Counted from the stretch's first letter, positions 35,522-44,744 are shown. The stretch: 64,000 nt of DNA from Bradyrhizobium sp. 149 (GCF_023073915.1 NZ_JADPKK010000022.1:62001-126000); one strand, 5' to 3'. Numbers and translations are program-made. The notes: generated from the sequence alone by a model not told the origin.

Positions 35522-36751
35522 ATGATTAGGAATCCATCGCGGCGCGATTTCAGCGCCGCCGCGCTCGCGACCATCGCGGCATCCACCTTGCCCGCGCCCT
35601 ACGTCTGGGCCGCGGAGAAGAAATACGATGCCGGCGCTAGCGACACCGAGATCAAGATCGGGCAGACCGTGCCGCATTCCGGCCCCGGCTCCCTTTACGG
35701 CGTGCTCGGGCGCGTCGGCGAAGCCTATTTCCAGATGCTGAACGAGAAGGGCGGCATCAACGGGCGCAAGGTCAAATTCCTCACCATGGACGATGCCTAC
35801 AGCGCGCCGAAATGCGTCGAGGCGACGCGGCGCCTGGTCGAGCAGGAGGAGGTGCTCGCGCTCTACGGCTCGCTCGGCACCGCGCCGCAGACCGCCGTGC
35901 ACAAATACCTGAACTCGAAGGGTGTGCCGCAACTCCTGCTGAACACCGGCGCGTCGAAGTGGAATAACCCAAAAGAGTTCAAATGGACGATGGCGGGCCT
36001 GCCGCTCTATCCCACCGAAGCCCGCATCCTGGCGCGGCACGTCATCAGCGTGAAGCCGAATGCCAAGGTCGGCATCCTCTACCAGAACGACGATTTCGGC
36101 CGCGACTTCCTCGGGCCCTTCAAGAAGGTTCTGGAGGACGCCGGCGGCACCGCCAAGGTGATCATGGAGCAGACCTACGATCTGACCGATCCGACCGTCG
36201 ATTCCCAGCTCATCAATCTCTCGAAATCGGGCGCGGACGTCTTCTACAACATCTCCACCGGCAAGGCGTCGTCGCAGTCGATCCGCAAGGTCGCCGAGCT
36301 CGGCTGGAAGCCGCTGCAGCTGCTGTCGGCCGGCTCCACCGGTCGCTCGATCCTCACTGCCGCCGGCCTGGAGAACGCCACCGGCATCGTCGCGATCCGC
36401 TACTCCAAGGATGCCGGGCCCGGCCCCTGGGAGGCGGACAAGGACGTGATGGCGTTCGATACGCTGCGCAAGACCTATTTGCCGAGCATCGATCCGGACA
36501 ACACCATCGCCTTCGCGGGCTATGGACAGGCCGCAAGCATGGCCGAGATCCTGCGTCGCTGCGGCGACGACCTGACACGGGGGAACGTGCTGAAGCAGGC
36601 GTCGAATCTCAACGGCTTCCATTCGCCGTTCTTCCTCGACGGCGTCAATTACAACTACACGCCCGACGATTACACGCCCATGAAGACGCTCTTTATCTCG
36701 ACCTTCAATGGCAAGGATTGGGTCGTGTCCGACAAGCCGGTGACGGAGTAG
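35522..36751 (+). CDS. ABC transporter substrate-binding protein, branched-chain amino-acid type
   Basis: A 409-residue type I periplasmic binding protein of the HAAT (LivJ-like) family, exported by a twin-arginine-like signal (SRRDFSAAALATIAASTLPAPYVWA). The mature domain begins IKIGQTVPHSGPGSLYGVLG. VGILYQNDDFGRDFLGPF and IAFAGYGQAASMAEILRR are typical. The start follows CTAGGGAGAACC. No permease or ATPase genes are nearby, so it is an orphan. Related proteins bind amino acids, amides or aromatic acids. Tat export with a SRRDF motif is common in this family. Confidence 0.88.
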   Translation: MIRNPSRRDFSAAALATIAASTLPAPYVWAAEKKYDAGASDTEIKIGQTVPHSGPGSLYGVLGRVGEAYFQMLNEKGGINGRKVKFLTMDDAYSAPKCVEATRRLVEQEEVLALYGSLGTAPQTAVHKYLNSKGVPQLLLNTGASKWNNPKEFKWTMAGLPLYPTEARILARHVISVKPNAKVGILYQNDDFGRDFLGPFKKVLEDAGGTAKVIMEQTYDLTDPTVDSQLINLSKSGADVFYNISTGKASSQSIRKVAELGWKPLQLLSAGSTGRSILTAAGLENATGIVAIRYSKDAGPGPWEADKDVMAFDTLRKTYLPSIDPDNTIAFAGYGQAASMAEILRRCGDDLTRGNVLKQASNLNGFHSPFFLDGVNYNYTPDDYTPMKTLFISTFNGKDWVVSDKPVTE

Positions 36752-36762
36752 GGGGAGCGCGC

Positions 36763-36917
36763 TTTCTTCCTTCTCCCCTTGTGGGAGAAGGTGGCGCGAA
36801 GCGCCGGATGAGGGGTTCTCTCCGCGGATGCTTTGCGAGAGATAAATCGCGGAGAGAAACCCCTCACCCGTCTCGCCGCTACGCGGCGATCCACCGTCTC
36901 CCACAAGGGGAGAGGGG
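36763..36917. repeat. Dispersed repeat, CTTCTCCCCTTGTGGGAGAAG family, copy 2
   Basis: The left end is identical to the copy at 18405 for about fifty bases, including the hairpin and GGTGGCGCGAAGCGCCGGAT. The right end CTCCCACAAGGGGAGAGGGG mirrors the start. It separates the binding-protein gene from the Lhr helicase gene and so marks an edge in the split repair locus. Confidence 0.88.
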
Positions 36918-36988
36918 ACGCAGCATCTCGCTTATTCGCAGCACTCACCCCCTCGACGAACCCAACCCGACGGCTTACCTGTGATGCC

Positions 36989-39580
36989 GTGCCGCCCCGC
37001 ATCCTCAAATCTCCGGCAGAGCCTGCCGCGCTGTTGCCGGACCACTTCAAGGCGTGGTTCGCGGCGCGCGGCTGGTCGCCGCGCGCGCATCAATTGGCGC
37101 TGCTGGAGAAAGCGCGCGAGGACCGTTCCGCACTGCTGATCGCGCCCACCGGCGCCGGCAAGACGCTGGCGGGATTTTTGCCGACGCTGGTGGAGCTGAG
37201 TTCTGTGCCCAAAGCTTCGGCGAAAATGGCTTCGGCGAAATCGGTGGTCTCCACCGGGCGCACGCTGCAGCGCGCCGGAGGCCTGCACACCCTTTACATC
37301 TCACCGCTCAAAGCGCTCGCGGTCGACATCGCCCGCAACCTCGAGCGTCCCGTCGCCGAGATGGAGCTGCCGATCAAGATCCAGACCCGCACCGGCGACA
37401 CGCCGACGTCGCGGCGGCAGCGGCAGCGCCGCTATCCGCCCGACATTTTGCTGACGACGCCCGAACAGCTCGCGCTGCTGCTCTCATCCGACGATGCGCC
37501 GTTCCTGTTCTCCTCGCTCAGGCGCATCGTGCTCGACGAGCTGCATGCGCTGGTGACGTCCAAGCGCGGCGATCTGCTGTCTCTCGGCCTCGCGCGGCTG
37601 TGGCGGTTGGCGCCCCAGATGCGCGCCATCGGCTTGTCGGCGACCGTGGCCGAGCCTGAATTGCTGGCGCGCTTCCTGGTGCCGCAGCCCGGCGGCCAAG
37701 AAGCGGCGGCCGATATCGTCATTGCCAGCGGCGCGGCGCCGCCGCTGGTCGAGATGATGGACACGCGCGAGCGCCTGCCCTGGGCCGGCCACAGCGCGCG
37801 CCATGCACTTCCCGAGATCTACGAGCTGATCAAGGCGAACAAGACCACGCTGGTCTTCGTCAACACCCGCAGCCAGGCCGAGATGCTGTTCCAGAATCTC
37901 TGGAGCATGAACGACGACAACCTTGCCATCGCGCTGCATCACGGCTCGCTCGACGTCGCGCAACGCCGCAAGGTCGAGGACGCCATGTCGGCGGGACGCT
38001 TGCGCGGCGTGGTCTGCACCTCCTCGCTCGATCTCGGCGTGGACTGGGGCGACGTCGATCTCGTTGTCAATATCGGCGCGCCCAAGGGCTCCTCGCGCCT
38101 GATGCAGCGCATCGGCCGCGCCAACCACCGGCTTGATGAAGCCTCGCGCGCGGTGCTGGTGCCCGCGAACCGCTTCGAGGTGCTGGAGTGCCGCGTCGCG
38201 ATCGACGCCATCGCCGAGAATGCGCAGGACACGCCGCCGCTCCGGATCGGTGCACTCGACGTGCTGGCCCAGCACGTGCTCGGCTGCGCTTGCGGCGAGC
38301 CGTTCTTCTCAGATGAACTCTACGACGAAGTGCGCACCGCGGCACCTTACGCTGATCTCACGCGGCAGGATTTCGACGACGTCGTGGATTTCGTCGCCTC
38401 CGGCGGCTACGCGCTGAAGACCTATGAGCGCTTCGCACGCATCAAGCAGGACAAGGAAGGCCGCTGGCGCGTCGCCAATCCCAAGGTGCGGCAGAGCTAC
38501 CGGATGAATGTCGGCACCATCGTCGAGGATGACATGCTGAAGGTGCGCCTGGTTCGCTCGCGCGGCGGCGGTCAAGGAAAAGCAGGCGGGTCAACGGGCG
38601 TGATCGCGCGCGGCGGCAGGTTGCTCGGCGAGATCGAGGAAGCCTTCATCGAGGGCCTCAGCCCGGGCGACACCTTCGTGTTCAGCGGCGAGGTGGTGCG
38701 CTACGAAACCCTGGTCGAGGACCAGGTCTACGTCTCGCGCGCCAACGACAAGGACCCGAAAGTGCCGTCCTATATGGGCGGCAAGTTTCCGCTCTCGACC
38801 TATCTGGCCGAACGTGTTCGCCGCCTGCTCGATGACGGGCGCGCCTGGGGCGCCTTGCCGGAGCAGGTGCGCGACTGGCTGTCGCTGCAGAAGGACGTCT
38901 CGCGCGTACCGGCGGTGCGCGAGCTGTTGGTCGAGAGTTTTCCCCGCGCCAACAAACATTATATCGTCTGCTATCCGTTCGAAGGCCGTCTCGCGCATCA
39001 GACGCTCGGCATGCTGCTGACGCGCCGGCTCGAGCGCGCCCGCGCCCGGCCGCTCGGTTTCGTCGCCAATGAATATGCGATCGCTGTCTGGGCACTCGGC
39101 GACCTCTCCTTCATGATCCGGGACGGCAGGATCGATCTGGACGCGCTGTTCGACCCTGACATGCTCGGCGACGATCTCGAAGCATGGCTCGCCGAATCCG
39201 CCCTGATGAAACGCACGTTCCGCAATTGCGCGATCATCTCCGGCCTGATCGCGCGCCGGCATACCGGCGAGGAGAAGAGCCGGCGGCAGGTGCTGTTCTC
39301 GACCGATCTCGTCTACGACGTCTTGCGAAAACACCAGGCCGATCACGTGCTGCTGCGCGCCGCGCGGGCCGATGCCGCCACCGGCCTGCTCGATCTGCGC
39401 CGTCTCAGCGACATGCTCACCCGCATCCAGGGCCGCATCACGCATCGGGAACTCGACCGTGTCTCGCCGCTCGCCGTCCCCGTGATGCTGGAAATCGGCC
39501 GCGAGTCAGTCTATGGCGAAGCTGGAGACGAGCTGCTGGCGGAGGCCGCCGACGAGCTGGTCAAAGAGGCAATGGGATAA
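36989..39580 (+). CDS. Ligase-associated DEXH helicase, Lhr-type
   Basis: An 863-residue superfamily 2 helicase of the Lhr-Core type. Walker A is LLIAPTGAGKT (about 49-59), motif II is IVLDELHALVTSKRGD, motif III is IGLSATVAEPE, and motifs V-VI are TSSLDLGVDWGDVDLVV and MQRIGRANHRLDE. A winged-helix and Lhr C-terminal domain follow (about 450-860). It is the helicase partner of the ligase and exonuclease at 31.7-34.4 kb. No ATG fits, so GTG at 36989 is used; the true start is uncertain because the frame runs back through a repeat. PdeM follows. Confidence 0.93.
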   Translation: MPPRILKSPAEPAALLPDHFKAWFAARGWSPRAHQLALLEKAREDRSALLIAPTGAGKTLAGFLPTLVELSSVPKASAKMASAKSVVSTGRTLQRAGGLHTLYISPLKALAVDIARNLERPVAEMELPIKIQTRTGDTPTSRRQRQRRYPPDILLTTPEQLALLLSSDDAPFLFSSLRRIVLDELHALVTSKRGDLLSLGLARLWRLAPQMRAIGLSATVAEPELLARFLVPQPGGQEAAADIVIASGAAPPLVEMMDTRERLPWAGHSARHALPEIYELIKANKTTLVFVNTRSQAEMLFQNLWSMNDDNLAIALHHGSLDVAQRRKVEDAMSAGRLRGVVCTSSLDLGVDWGDVDLVVNIGAPKGSSRLMQRIGRANHRLDEASRAVLVPANRFEVLECRVAIDAIAENAQDTPPLRIGALDVLAQHVLGCACGEPFFSDELYDEVRTAAPYADLTRQDFDDVVDFVASGGYALKTYERFARIKQDKEGRWRVANPKVRQSYRMNVGTIVEDDMLKVRLVRSRGGGQGKAGGSTGVIARGGRLLGEIEEAFIEGLSPGDTFVFSGEVVRYETLVEDQVYVSRANDKDPKVPSYMGGKFPLSTYLAERVRRLLDDGRAWGALPEQVRDWLSLQKDVSRVPAVRELLVESFPRANKHYIVCYPFEGRLAHQTLGMLLTRRLERARARPLGFVANEYAIAVWALGDLSFMIRDGRIDLDALFDPDMLGDDLEAWLAESALMKRTFRNCAIISGLIARRHTGEEKSRRQVLFSTDLVYDVLRKHQADHVLLRAARADAATGLLDLRRLSDMLTRIQGRITHRELDRVSPLAVPVMLEIGRESVYGEAGDELLAEAADELVKEAMG

Positions 39581-39633
39581 CAGCAGGTTCGGATGTGACG
39601 ACAGGCGCGCTGGTTTCAGGAGATATCGAGGAC

Positions 39634-40305
39634 ATGCGCGTTTCGAATGTCAGCATCAGCGGTGTGACGTTCGCGGCCGATCTCTCCGGCGCGCTGTTCT
39701 GGGAAGAGCAGCGCCTGCTCGTCGTCTCCGATCTGCATCTGGAAAAAGGGTCAAGCTTCGCCGTGCGCGGCGTGCTGCTGCCGCCCTACGATACGCTCGC
39801 AACGCTCGGTCGTCTCGCTGCTGTCATATCCCGCCATGATCCGCGAATCGTCATTGCCCTCGGCGACAGCTTTCACGACCGCACCGCGCATGAGCGGCTT
39901 TCCGCGGAAGACCGCGACGCCATGGCCGCACTCCGGATCGGCCGCGACTGGATCTGGATTTCAGGCAATCACGATCCGATGCTGCCGGGCGATCTTGGCG
40001 GCACGGTCGCCGACGAGGTCGCGATCGGCCCGATCACCTTTCGTCACGAGCCGACCGGCGCGTGCGGCGAGATCGCCGGCCATCTGCATCCCAAGGCCCG
40101 CGTTTCCGCGCGTGGCCGCTCGATGGAGCGACGCTGCTTCGTGTCGGACGGGATGCGCGCCGTGATGCCCGCCTTCGGCGCCTATGCCGGCGGCCTCAGC
40201 ATCCGCGATGCCGCGTTCGCAAAAATCTTTCCGAAAAATGGCTTTGTCGCGCACCTGCTCGGCGACCGCCGCGTGCACGCGATCGCAGCGTCGCGGTGCA
40301 GCTAA
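39634..40305 (+). CDS. pdeM: Ligase-associated endonuclease/phosphoesterase PdeM
   Basis: A 223-residue calcineurin-like metallophosphoesterase. All metal motifs are present: LLVVSDLHLEKGSS (Asp33, His35), VIALGDSFHDRTA, WISGNHDPML and GEIAGHLHPKA. It corresponds to the ligase-associated DNA damage response endonuclease PdeM. It lies 53 bases after the Lhr helicase stop; the ATG at 39634 follows a GGAG. An upstream GTG at 39595 would bring the genes closer. The stop overlaps the LysR stop on the other strand. Confidence 0.9.
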   Translation: MRVSNVSISGVTFAADLSGALFWEEQRLLVVSDLHLEKGSSFAVRGVLLPPYDTLATLGRLAAVISRHDPRIVIALGDSFHDRTAHERLSAEDRDAMAALRIGRDWIWISGNHDPMLPGDLGGTVADEVAIGPITFRHEPTGACGEIAGHLHPKARVSARGRSMERRCFVSDGMRAVMPAFGAYAGGLSIRDAAFAKIFPKNGFVAHLLGDRRVHAIAASRCS

Positions 40306-41165
40306 GCCGCCTTGGCCTGCACGTCGTCGCAGAACTCCGCCAGCCGGTCCGCCAGCCGCAGCGTCGCGGAGCTTGCGCCTGGCGCGGCCATCAGCGCCAC
40401 CTCGGTCCGGTTGATCGGCGCAAAGCCGTCCTTCGCGCTCAGCACGCGGTGGTCGGACTGGATCGCCATCTCCGACAGGATGCTCAATCCCATCCCGGCG
40501 GCGACCGCAGCCTGGATGCCGGCGAGGCTCGATGACGTATAGGCCATGTGCCAGATGCGGCCCGCACTTTCCAGCGCGTGGATGGCACCGGCGCGGTAGA
40601 GGCAGCCGAGCGGAAAGCCGATCAGCGGCACCGACGGCGCGCTGGCATCGATCGGATGGCTCTTGCTGGTGACCCAGTGCACCTGCTCCGGCCACACCGC
40701 AATCGCGCCCTTCGCGCCGGCCTCGCGCTTGAACAGCGCCAGGTCAAGTTCGCCGCGATCGAGGTCGCGCGACAGGTTCTTGCTCTGGTCGGCGCGCACA
40801 TCGAGCCGCAGGCTCGGATGCGAGCGCGAGAATGCGCCGAGCAGTTTCGCCAGCCGATACGCCGCAAAATCCTCGGGGATGCCGAGCCGGATCGCGCCTT
40901 CGCTGTCGGGCACGCGCAGCGCGTCGCGCGCCTCCTCCGCGAGCGACAACAGCCGCCGCGCATAAGACAGCAATCGCTCGCCGGCTTCGGTCGGGCGCAC
41001 GTCCTTGCCGTCGCGATGCAGCAGGACCTGACCGACATCCTCCTCCAGCCGCTTGATCTGCTGGCTGACGGTCGATTGCGTGCGGTGAACGCGCTCGCTG
41101 GCCCGGGTGAAGCCGCCGGCATCGACCACGGAGACGAAGCTGCGCAAGAGCTCCAGATCGAGCAT
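40302..41165 (-). CDS. LysR family transcriptional regulator
   Basis: A 287-residue LysR regulator. The N-terminal winged helix LELLRSFVSVVDAGGFTRASERVHRTQSTVSQQIKRLEEDVG is standard, and a two-lobed effector domain spans about 90-285. It is divergent from the EamA exporter and MBL hydrolase genes with a 99-base gap containing a T-N11-A type dyad, so it most likely regulates those genes. The effector is unknown. Confidence 0.9.
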   Translation of the reverse strand: MLDLELLRSFVSVVDAGGFTRASERVHRTQSTVSQQIKRLEEDVGQVLLHRDGKDVRPTEAGERLLSYARRLLSLAEEARDALRVPDSEGAIRLGIPEDFAAYRLAKLLGAFSRSHPSLRLDVRADQSKNLSRDLDRGELDLALFKREAGAKGAIAVWPEQVHWVTSKSHPIDASAPSVPLIGFPLGCLYRAGAIHALESAGRIWHMAYTSSSLAGIQAAVAAGMGLSILSEMAIQSDHRVLSAKDGFAPINRTEVALMAAPGASSATLRLADRLAEFCDDVQAKAA

Positions 41166-41205
41166 GTGATGTCTCCATTCGAAAATCCACTGATGCCGAG
41201 TTAAT

Positions 41206-41222
41206 CATTTAATTTCCAAATG
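41206..41222. promoter_or_regulatory. LysR-type operator candidate
   Basis: CATTT-AATTTCC-AAATG is an interrupted dyad with a T-N11-A core. It lies 41 bases from the LysR start and 42 bases from the exporter start in the divergent gap. A TTAA pair (41201-41212) overlaps it. This is the position expected for a LysR recognition site. Confidence 0.55.
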
Positions 41223-41264
41223 ACAAGGCTGATCCCTAGATCGAGGGCTCAGGAGAATGCCCTC

Positions 41265-42176
41265 ATGTCGCTTGCCCCCTCGATTTCGATTCCCGGCAGC
41301 CGTTTCAACACGCTGCCGCTCGCAATCGGTCTGTTCTGCCTGCTCTGGAGCTACGCTTTTGTCGCCGGGAAAATCGGGGTGACGCATTGCCCGCCGCTGA
41401 TCCTGCTCGCCGCGCGCTTCTCGCTTGCCGGCATCTTGATCCTTGGCGCCACGCTGAGCCGCGGTGACGACTGGTCGCTGTCCTGGCGCGATGCCGCGAT
41501 CTTCGCCGTGCTCGGCATCGCCAACAACGCGCTCTATCTCGGCCTCGGCTATACCGGTCTGCAATCGGTCTCGGCCGGCCTCGGCGGCCTGATCGTGTCG
41601 GCCAATCCGGTGTTCACCGCGGGCCTGGCCGCGCTTCTGCTCGGCGAAGGCATGACCTGGCGCAAGGCGAGTGGCCTCCTGCTCGGCATCATCGGCGTGA
41701 CCTTGATCGTCTGGCACCGCCTGTCTGTCGGCACCGACTCGCTGCACGGCATCATGTTCACGCTGGCCTCGCTCGCCTCCATCGTCGCCGGCACGATCCT
41801 GTTCAAGCTGCTCGCGCCAAAGGGAAGCTTGTGGATCGGCAATGGCGTGCAGAATCTTGCCGCCGGAATCGTGCTGACGCCGGTCGCGCTCACCTTCGCC
41901 GATTTTCATGCCATCGACGTCACGCCGGGCCTGATCGGCGCCTTTGCCTTTCTCGTACTCGGCGGCTCGATCCTGGCCTACTGGCTCTGGTTTCATCTCC
42001 TGAAAGTGTGTGGCGCCACCGCCGCCAGTGCCTATCATTTCCTGATGCCGCCGCTCGGCATGCTGTTCGCCTTCATCGTCCTTGGCGAGCACGTCGAAGC
42101 GCGCGATCTGCTCGGCGTCATCCCGGTCGCCCTCGGCATCTATCTGGTGACGCGGCCCGCCAAATCCGTCTCGTAA
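41265..42176 (+). CDS. EamA/DMT family transporter
   Basis: A 303-residue inner-membrane exporter with ten hydrophobic segments in two EamA repeats. FCLLWSYAFVAGKIGV and ARFSLAGILILGA are in the first, and GSILAYWLWFHLLKVCGATAASAYHFLMPPLGMLFAFIVLGE is in the second. The ATG at 41265 follows AGGAGAATG. DMT transporters export amino acids, drugs or metabolites. It is paired with an MBL hydrolase 12 bases downstream and a divergent LysR regulator. Confidence 0.9.
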   Translation: MSLAPSISIPGSRFNTLPLAIGLFCLLWSYAFVAGKIGVTHCPPLILLAARFSLAGILILGATLSRGDDWSLSWRDAAIFAVLGIANNALYLGLGYTGLQSVSAGLGGLIVSANPVFTAGLAALLLGEGMTWRKASGLLLGIIGVTLIVWHRLSVGTDSLHGIMFTLASLASIVAGTILFKLLAPKGSLWIGNGVQNLAAGIVLTPVALTFADFHAIDVTPGLIGAFAFLVLGGSILAYWLWFHLLKVCGATAASAYHFLMPPLGMLFAFIVLGEHVEARDLLGVIPVALGIYLVTRPAKSVS

Positions 42177-42188
42177 GAGGAGTTCATC

Positions 42189-42965
42189 ATGCCCATTTCC
42201 ATCACCCTGATCGGCGGCCCCACCGCGCTGATCGAGATCGACGGCTTCCGCCTGCTGACCGATCCGACGTTCGATGACGCGCACACCGCTTATCAGCTCC
42301 CGCATGTGAAGCTGGAGAAGACGATCGGCCCTGCCCTCAAAGCCGATGCGATCGGGCCGGTCGACGCGGTCCTGCTCAGCCACGACCAGCATTCGGACAA
42401 TCTGGACAATTCCGGCCGCGAGTATCTCAAGCACGCGAAGCGCGTGCTGACGACCGAGGCCGGTGCCAAGCGCCTCGGTGGGCATGTCGAAGGTCTGGTG
42501 CCATGGGGCACGGCGCATCTGAAAGATCGTGACGGCAATTCGCTGACGATCACCGCCACCCCGGCGCGTCACGGCCCGGCCGGCATCGAGCCGCTGTCAG
42601 GCGACGTCATCGGCTTCGTGGTGTCGTCGAGCCGGACCGACACCAATTCGGTCTATATCAGCGGCGACACCACCTGGTTCGACGGCGTCGCCGAGGTCGC
42701 GCGCCGCTTTCAATGCGGCGTGGTGATGCCTTTCGCGGGCGCCGCGCAAACGCGTGGGCCGTTCCATCTCACCATGGACACCAACGACACCATCGAGACC
42801 GCGCGGGCCTTCCCCGATGCGATGATCGTGCCGGTGCACACGGAGGGTTGGGCGCATTTCCGCCAGAACAGCGAAGATCTGCGCAAGACCTTTGACGTGC
42901 TTGGCTTCGGGACGCGGTTGCGGCTGCTGGAGCCCGGCGTGCCGACGGTGGTGCAGGCGCCGTAG
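42189..42965 (+). CDS. MBL-fold metallohydrolase (UlaG-like)
   Basis: A 258-residue metallo-beta-lactamase-fold hydrolase of the UlaG/L-ascorbate lactonase-like branch. VLLSHDQHSDNLDNSGREYL is the metal motif, ITATPARHGP and VYISGDTTWFDGVAE supply further ligands, and VPVHTEGWAHF is near the C-terminus. It follows the EamA exporter by 12 bases. A hydrolase plus exporter pair under a LysR regulator suggests handling of a toxic or lactone-type compound. The substrate is not known. Confidence 0.84.
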   Translation: MPISITLIGGPTALIEIDGFRLLTDPTFDDAHTAYQLPHVKLEKTIGPALKADAIGPVDAVLLSHDQHSDNLDNSGREYLKHAKRVLTTEAGAKRLGGHVEGLVPWGTAHLKDRDGNSLTITATPARHGPAGIEPLSGDVIGFVVSSSRTDTNSVYISGDTTWFDGVAEVARRFQCGVVMPFAGAAQTRGPFHLTMDTNDTIETARAFPDAMIVPVHTEGWAHFRQNSEDLRKTFDVLGFGTRLRLLEPGVPTVVQAP

Positions 42966-42975
42966 CTGCCACAGC

Positions 42976-43055
42976 CGTCATTGCGAGCGAAGCGAAGCAA
43001 TCCAGAATCCCTCCGCAGTGACAGCCTGGATTGCTTCGCTGCGCTCGCAATGACG
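42976..43055. repeat. Palindromic intergenic repeat (CGTCATTGCGAG family), copy 2
   Basis: CGTCATTGCGAG and CTCGCAATGACG terminate the element, with inner GAAGCAATCCAG and CTGGATTGCTTC arms. It lies between the convergent MBL hydrolase and TIGR02186 genes. Confidence 0.9.
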
Positions 43056-43059
43056 GAGG

Positions 43060-43830
43060 CTAATCCTTCCGGAACACGATCGATGCCATCCAGCCCGTCA
43101 TCAGCGCCATCGCGGCGGTGACGAGGCCGTAGATCAGCCCGTTCTGCCGCGCGGTGGTGGCGACGAACTGCTCGAAGCCGACCTTGACGATCTCGAAGGC
43201 GGTCTCGGTCTTGCCGATGAACGCGCCGTCGGAAAACAGCTTGATCTCCACCTCGTAGGTGCCGATCGGCACCTCCGCCGGCAGTGGAATGCCGGTGCGG
43301 AACAACGTCGGTGTCAGGAACGTCACCGCGCTCGGATCCTCGCGATAGAGACCGCGCTGGGTGCGCAGGCGGATGAAGGCGGAGCGGAATACGTCGTTCG
43401 GCACCACGTCGGCGTAGTCGCCGCTGACGCGTTGGGTCAGCAGCACGTTGTTGAGCCCGATTTGCTGGCGCCGCGCGATCTCGGGCGAGGTGATCGCCTC
43501 GAAGGAGCGGTTGGCGAACAGCGCGAGATAGCTCGGCACCTCCAAGAACTGGCGGTAGTCGGTATTGATCCATATCCCGAAGGTGCGCTCCTTGCGCCGC
43601 GTCACCATGTCGGCGCGCGGTCCCATCACGGTGACGACGAGATCGTAGGTCTTGCGGTCGGCGGGCGAGGAGGCCTCCTTCTCGACCGAGCCGAACAGCA
43701 CCAGCTCCTCGCCGGAATAGTTCGGCGTTACCGTGACGCGATGGTTGGAGACCGACACGATCAGCCGCTCGGCGCGTGCGGCGGAGCCGAGCAGCAGAAC
43801 GAGCAGGATCGCGAGAGCTGCGCGCGTCAT
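43060..43830 (-). CDS. TIGR02186 family membrane-anchored protein
   Basis: A 256-residue exported protein with a signal peptide (ALAILLVLLLGSAARA) and a single C-terminal transmembrane helix (GLIYGLVTAAMALMTGWMASIVF). The domain between them is beta-rich and begins RLIVSVSNHRVTVTPNYSGEELVLFGSV. I recognise this as the TIGR02186 family of alphaproteobacteria, which is repeatedly found beside TauE/SafE exporters. Here its ATG overlaps the TauE stop (ATGA). Its function is not known; the pairing suggests a periplasmic partner for anion export. Confidence 0.82.
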   Translation of the reverse strand: MTRAALAILLVLLLGSAARAERLIVSVSNHRVTVTPNYSGEELVLFGSVEKEASSPADRKTYDLVVTVMGPRADMVTRRKERTFGIWINTDYRQFLEVPSYLALFANRSFEAITSPEIARRQQIGLNNVLLTQRVSGDYADVVPNDVFRSAFIRLRTQRGLYREDPSAVTFLTPTLFRTGIPLPAEVPIGTYEVEIKLFSDGAFIGKTETAFEIVKVGFEQFVATTARQNGLIYGLVTAAMALMTGWMASIVFRKD

Positions 43831-44744
43831 CCGCTCACTCCCAGCTCGCGGATGGTGAAGAGGTCATCGGGCCGGATCACCAACTCGATCGCGAAGCGGA
43901 CGCCGACCGAGAGGATCAGCAGGCCGAGCAGCAGCCGCAACTGTTCGCCGCGGATCTTCTGGCCGGCGCGGGCGCCGAATTGCGCGCCGGTGACGCCGCC
44001 GACCATCAGGATCAGCGCCAGCACGGCGTCCACCAGATGATTGGTCACCGCATGCAGCAAGGTCGCAAACAGCATCGTGACCAGCGTCAGGACCATCGAC
44101 GTCCCGATCACCGTCGAAGTCGGCACCCGCAGCAGATAGATCATGATCGGCACTAGGATGAAGCCGCCGCCGATGCCCATGATGGCGCCGATGAAGCCGA
44201 TCATGATGCCGACGATCACGATCGGGATCACCGAGAGGTAGATCTTCGAGCGCTTGAACCGCATCTTCAGCGGCAGGCCATGGATCCAGTTATGGGTGCG
44301 TCGGGGCGGCACCGCGCCGCGCCGGGTCCGCATCAAGGCGCGCAGGCCTTCGGAGAACATCAGGCTGCCGACGGTGCCGAGCAGCACAACGTAGGACAGC
44401 GCGATCATCAGATCGAGCTGGCCGAGCGCGCGCAGCTGCGTGAACGTCCACACGCCGAGCGCCGTCCCGGTCACGCCGCCGCATAACAGCACGCTCGCCA
44501 GCGCCGGATCGATCGCGCGCCGCCGCCAATAAGCGAGGGCGCCGGAAAAGGACGAGGCGGCGATGTGGCTCGCCACCGAGGCGACCGCGACCGCCGGTGT
44601 GATGCCGATGAAGATCAGCAGCGGCGTCATCAGGAAGCCGCCGCCGATCCCGAACATGCCCGAGACGAAACCGACAGCCGCGCCCATCGCCAGCACGAGG
44701 AAGACGTTGACCGGAAGGTCGGCGATCGGAAGATAGAGCTGCAT
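43827..44744 (-). CDS. TauE/SafE family sulfite/anion exporter
   Basis: A 305-residue inner-membrane protein with the repeated TauE motif, GFVSGMFGIGGGFLMTPLLIFIGI in the first half and GFIGAIMGIGGGFILVPIMIYLL in the second. About eight helices are visible. The family exports sulfite or organosulfonates. The ATG at 44744 is chosen over a long unsupported extension. It is the first of two overlapping minus-strand genes, with TIGR02186 second. No sulfur-metabolism gene is adjacent, so the substrate is open. Confidence 0.88.
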   Translation of the reverse strand: MQLYLPIADLPVNVFLVLAMGAAVGFVSGMFGIGGGFLMTPLLIFIGITPAVAVASVASHIAASSFSGALAYWRRRAIDPALASVLLCGGVTGTALGVWTFTQLRALGQLDLMIALSYVVLLGTVGSLMFSEGLRALMRTRRGAVPPRRTHNWIHGLPLKMRFKRSKIYLSVIPIVIVGIMIGFIGAIMGIGGGFILVPIMIYLLRVPTSTVIGTSMVLTLVTMLFATLLHAVTNHLVDAVLALILMVGGVTGAQFGARAGQKIRGEQLRLLLGLLILSVGVRFAIELVIRPDDLFTIRELGVSG

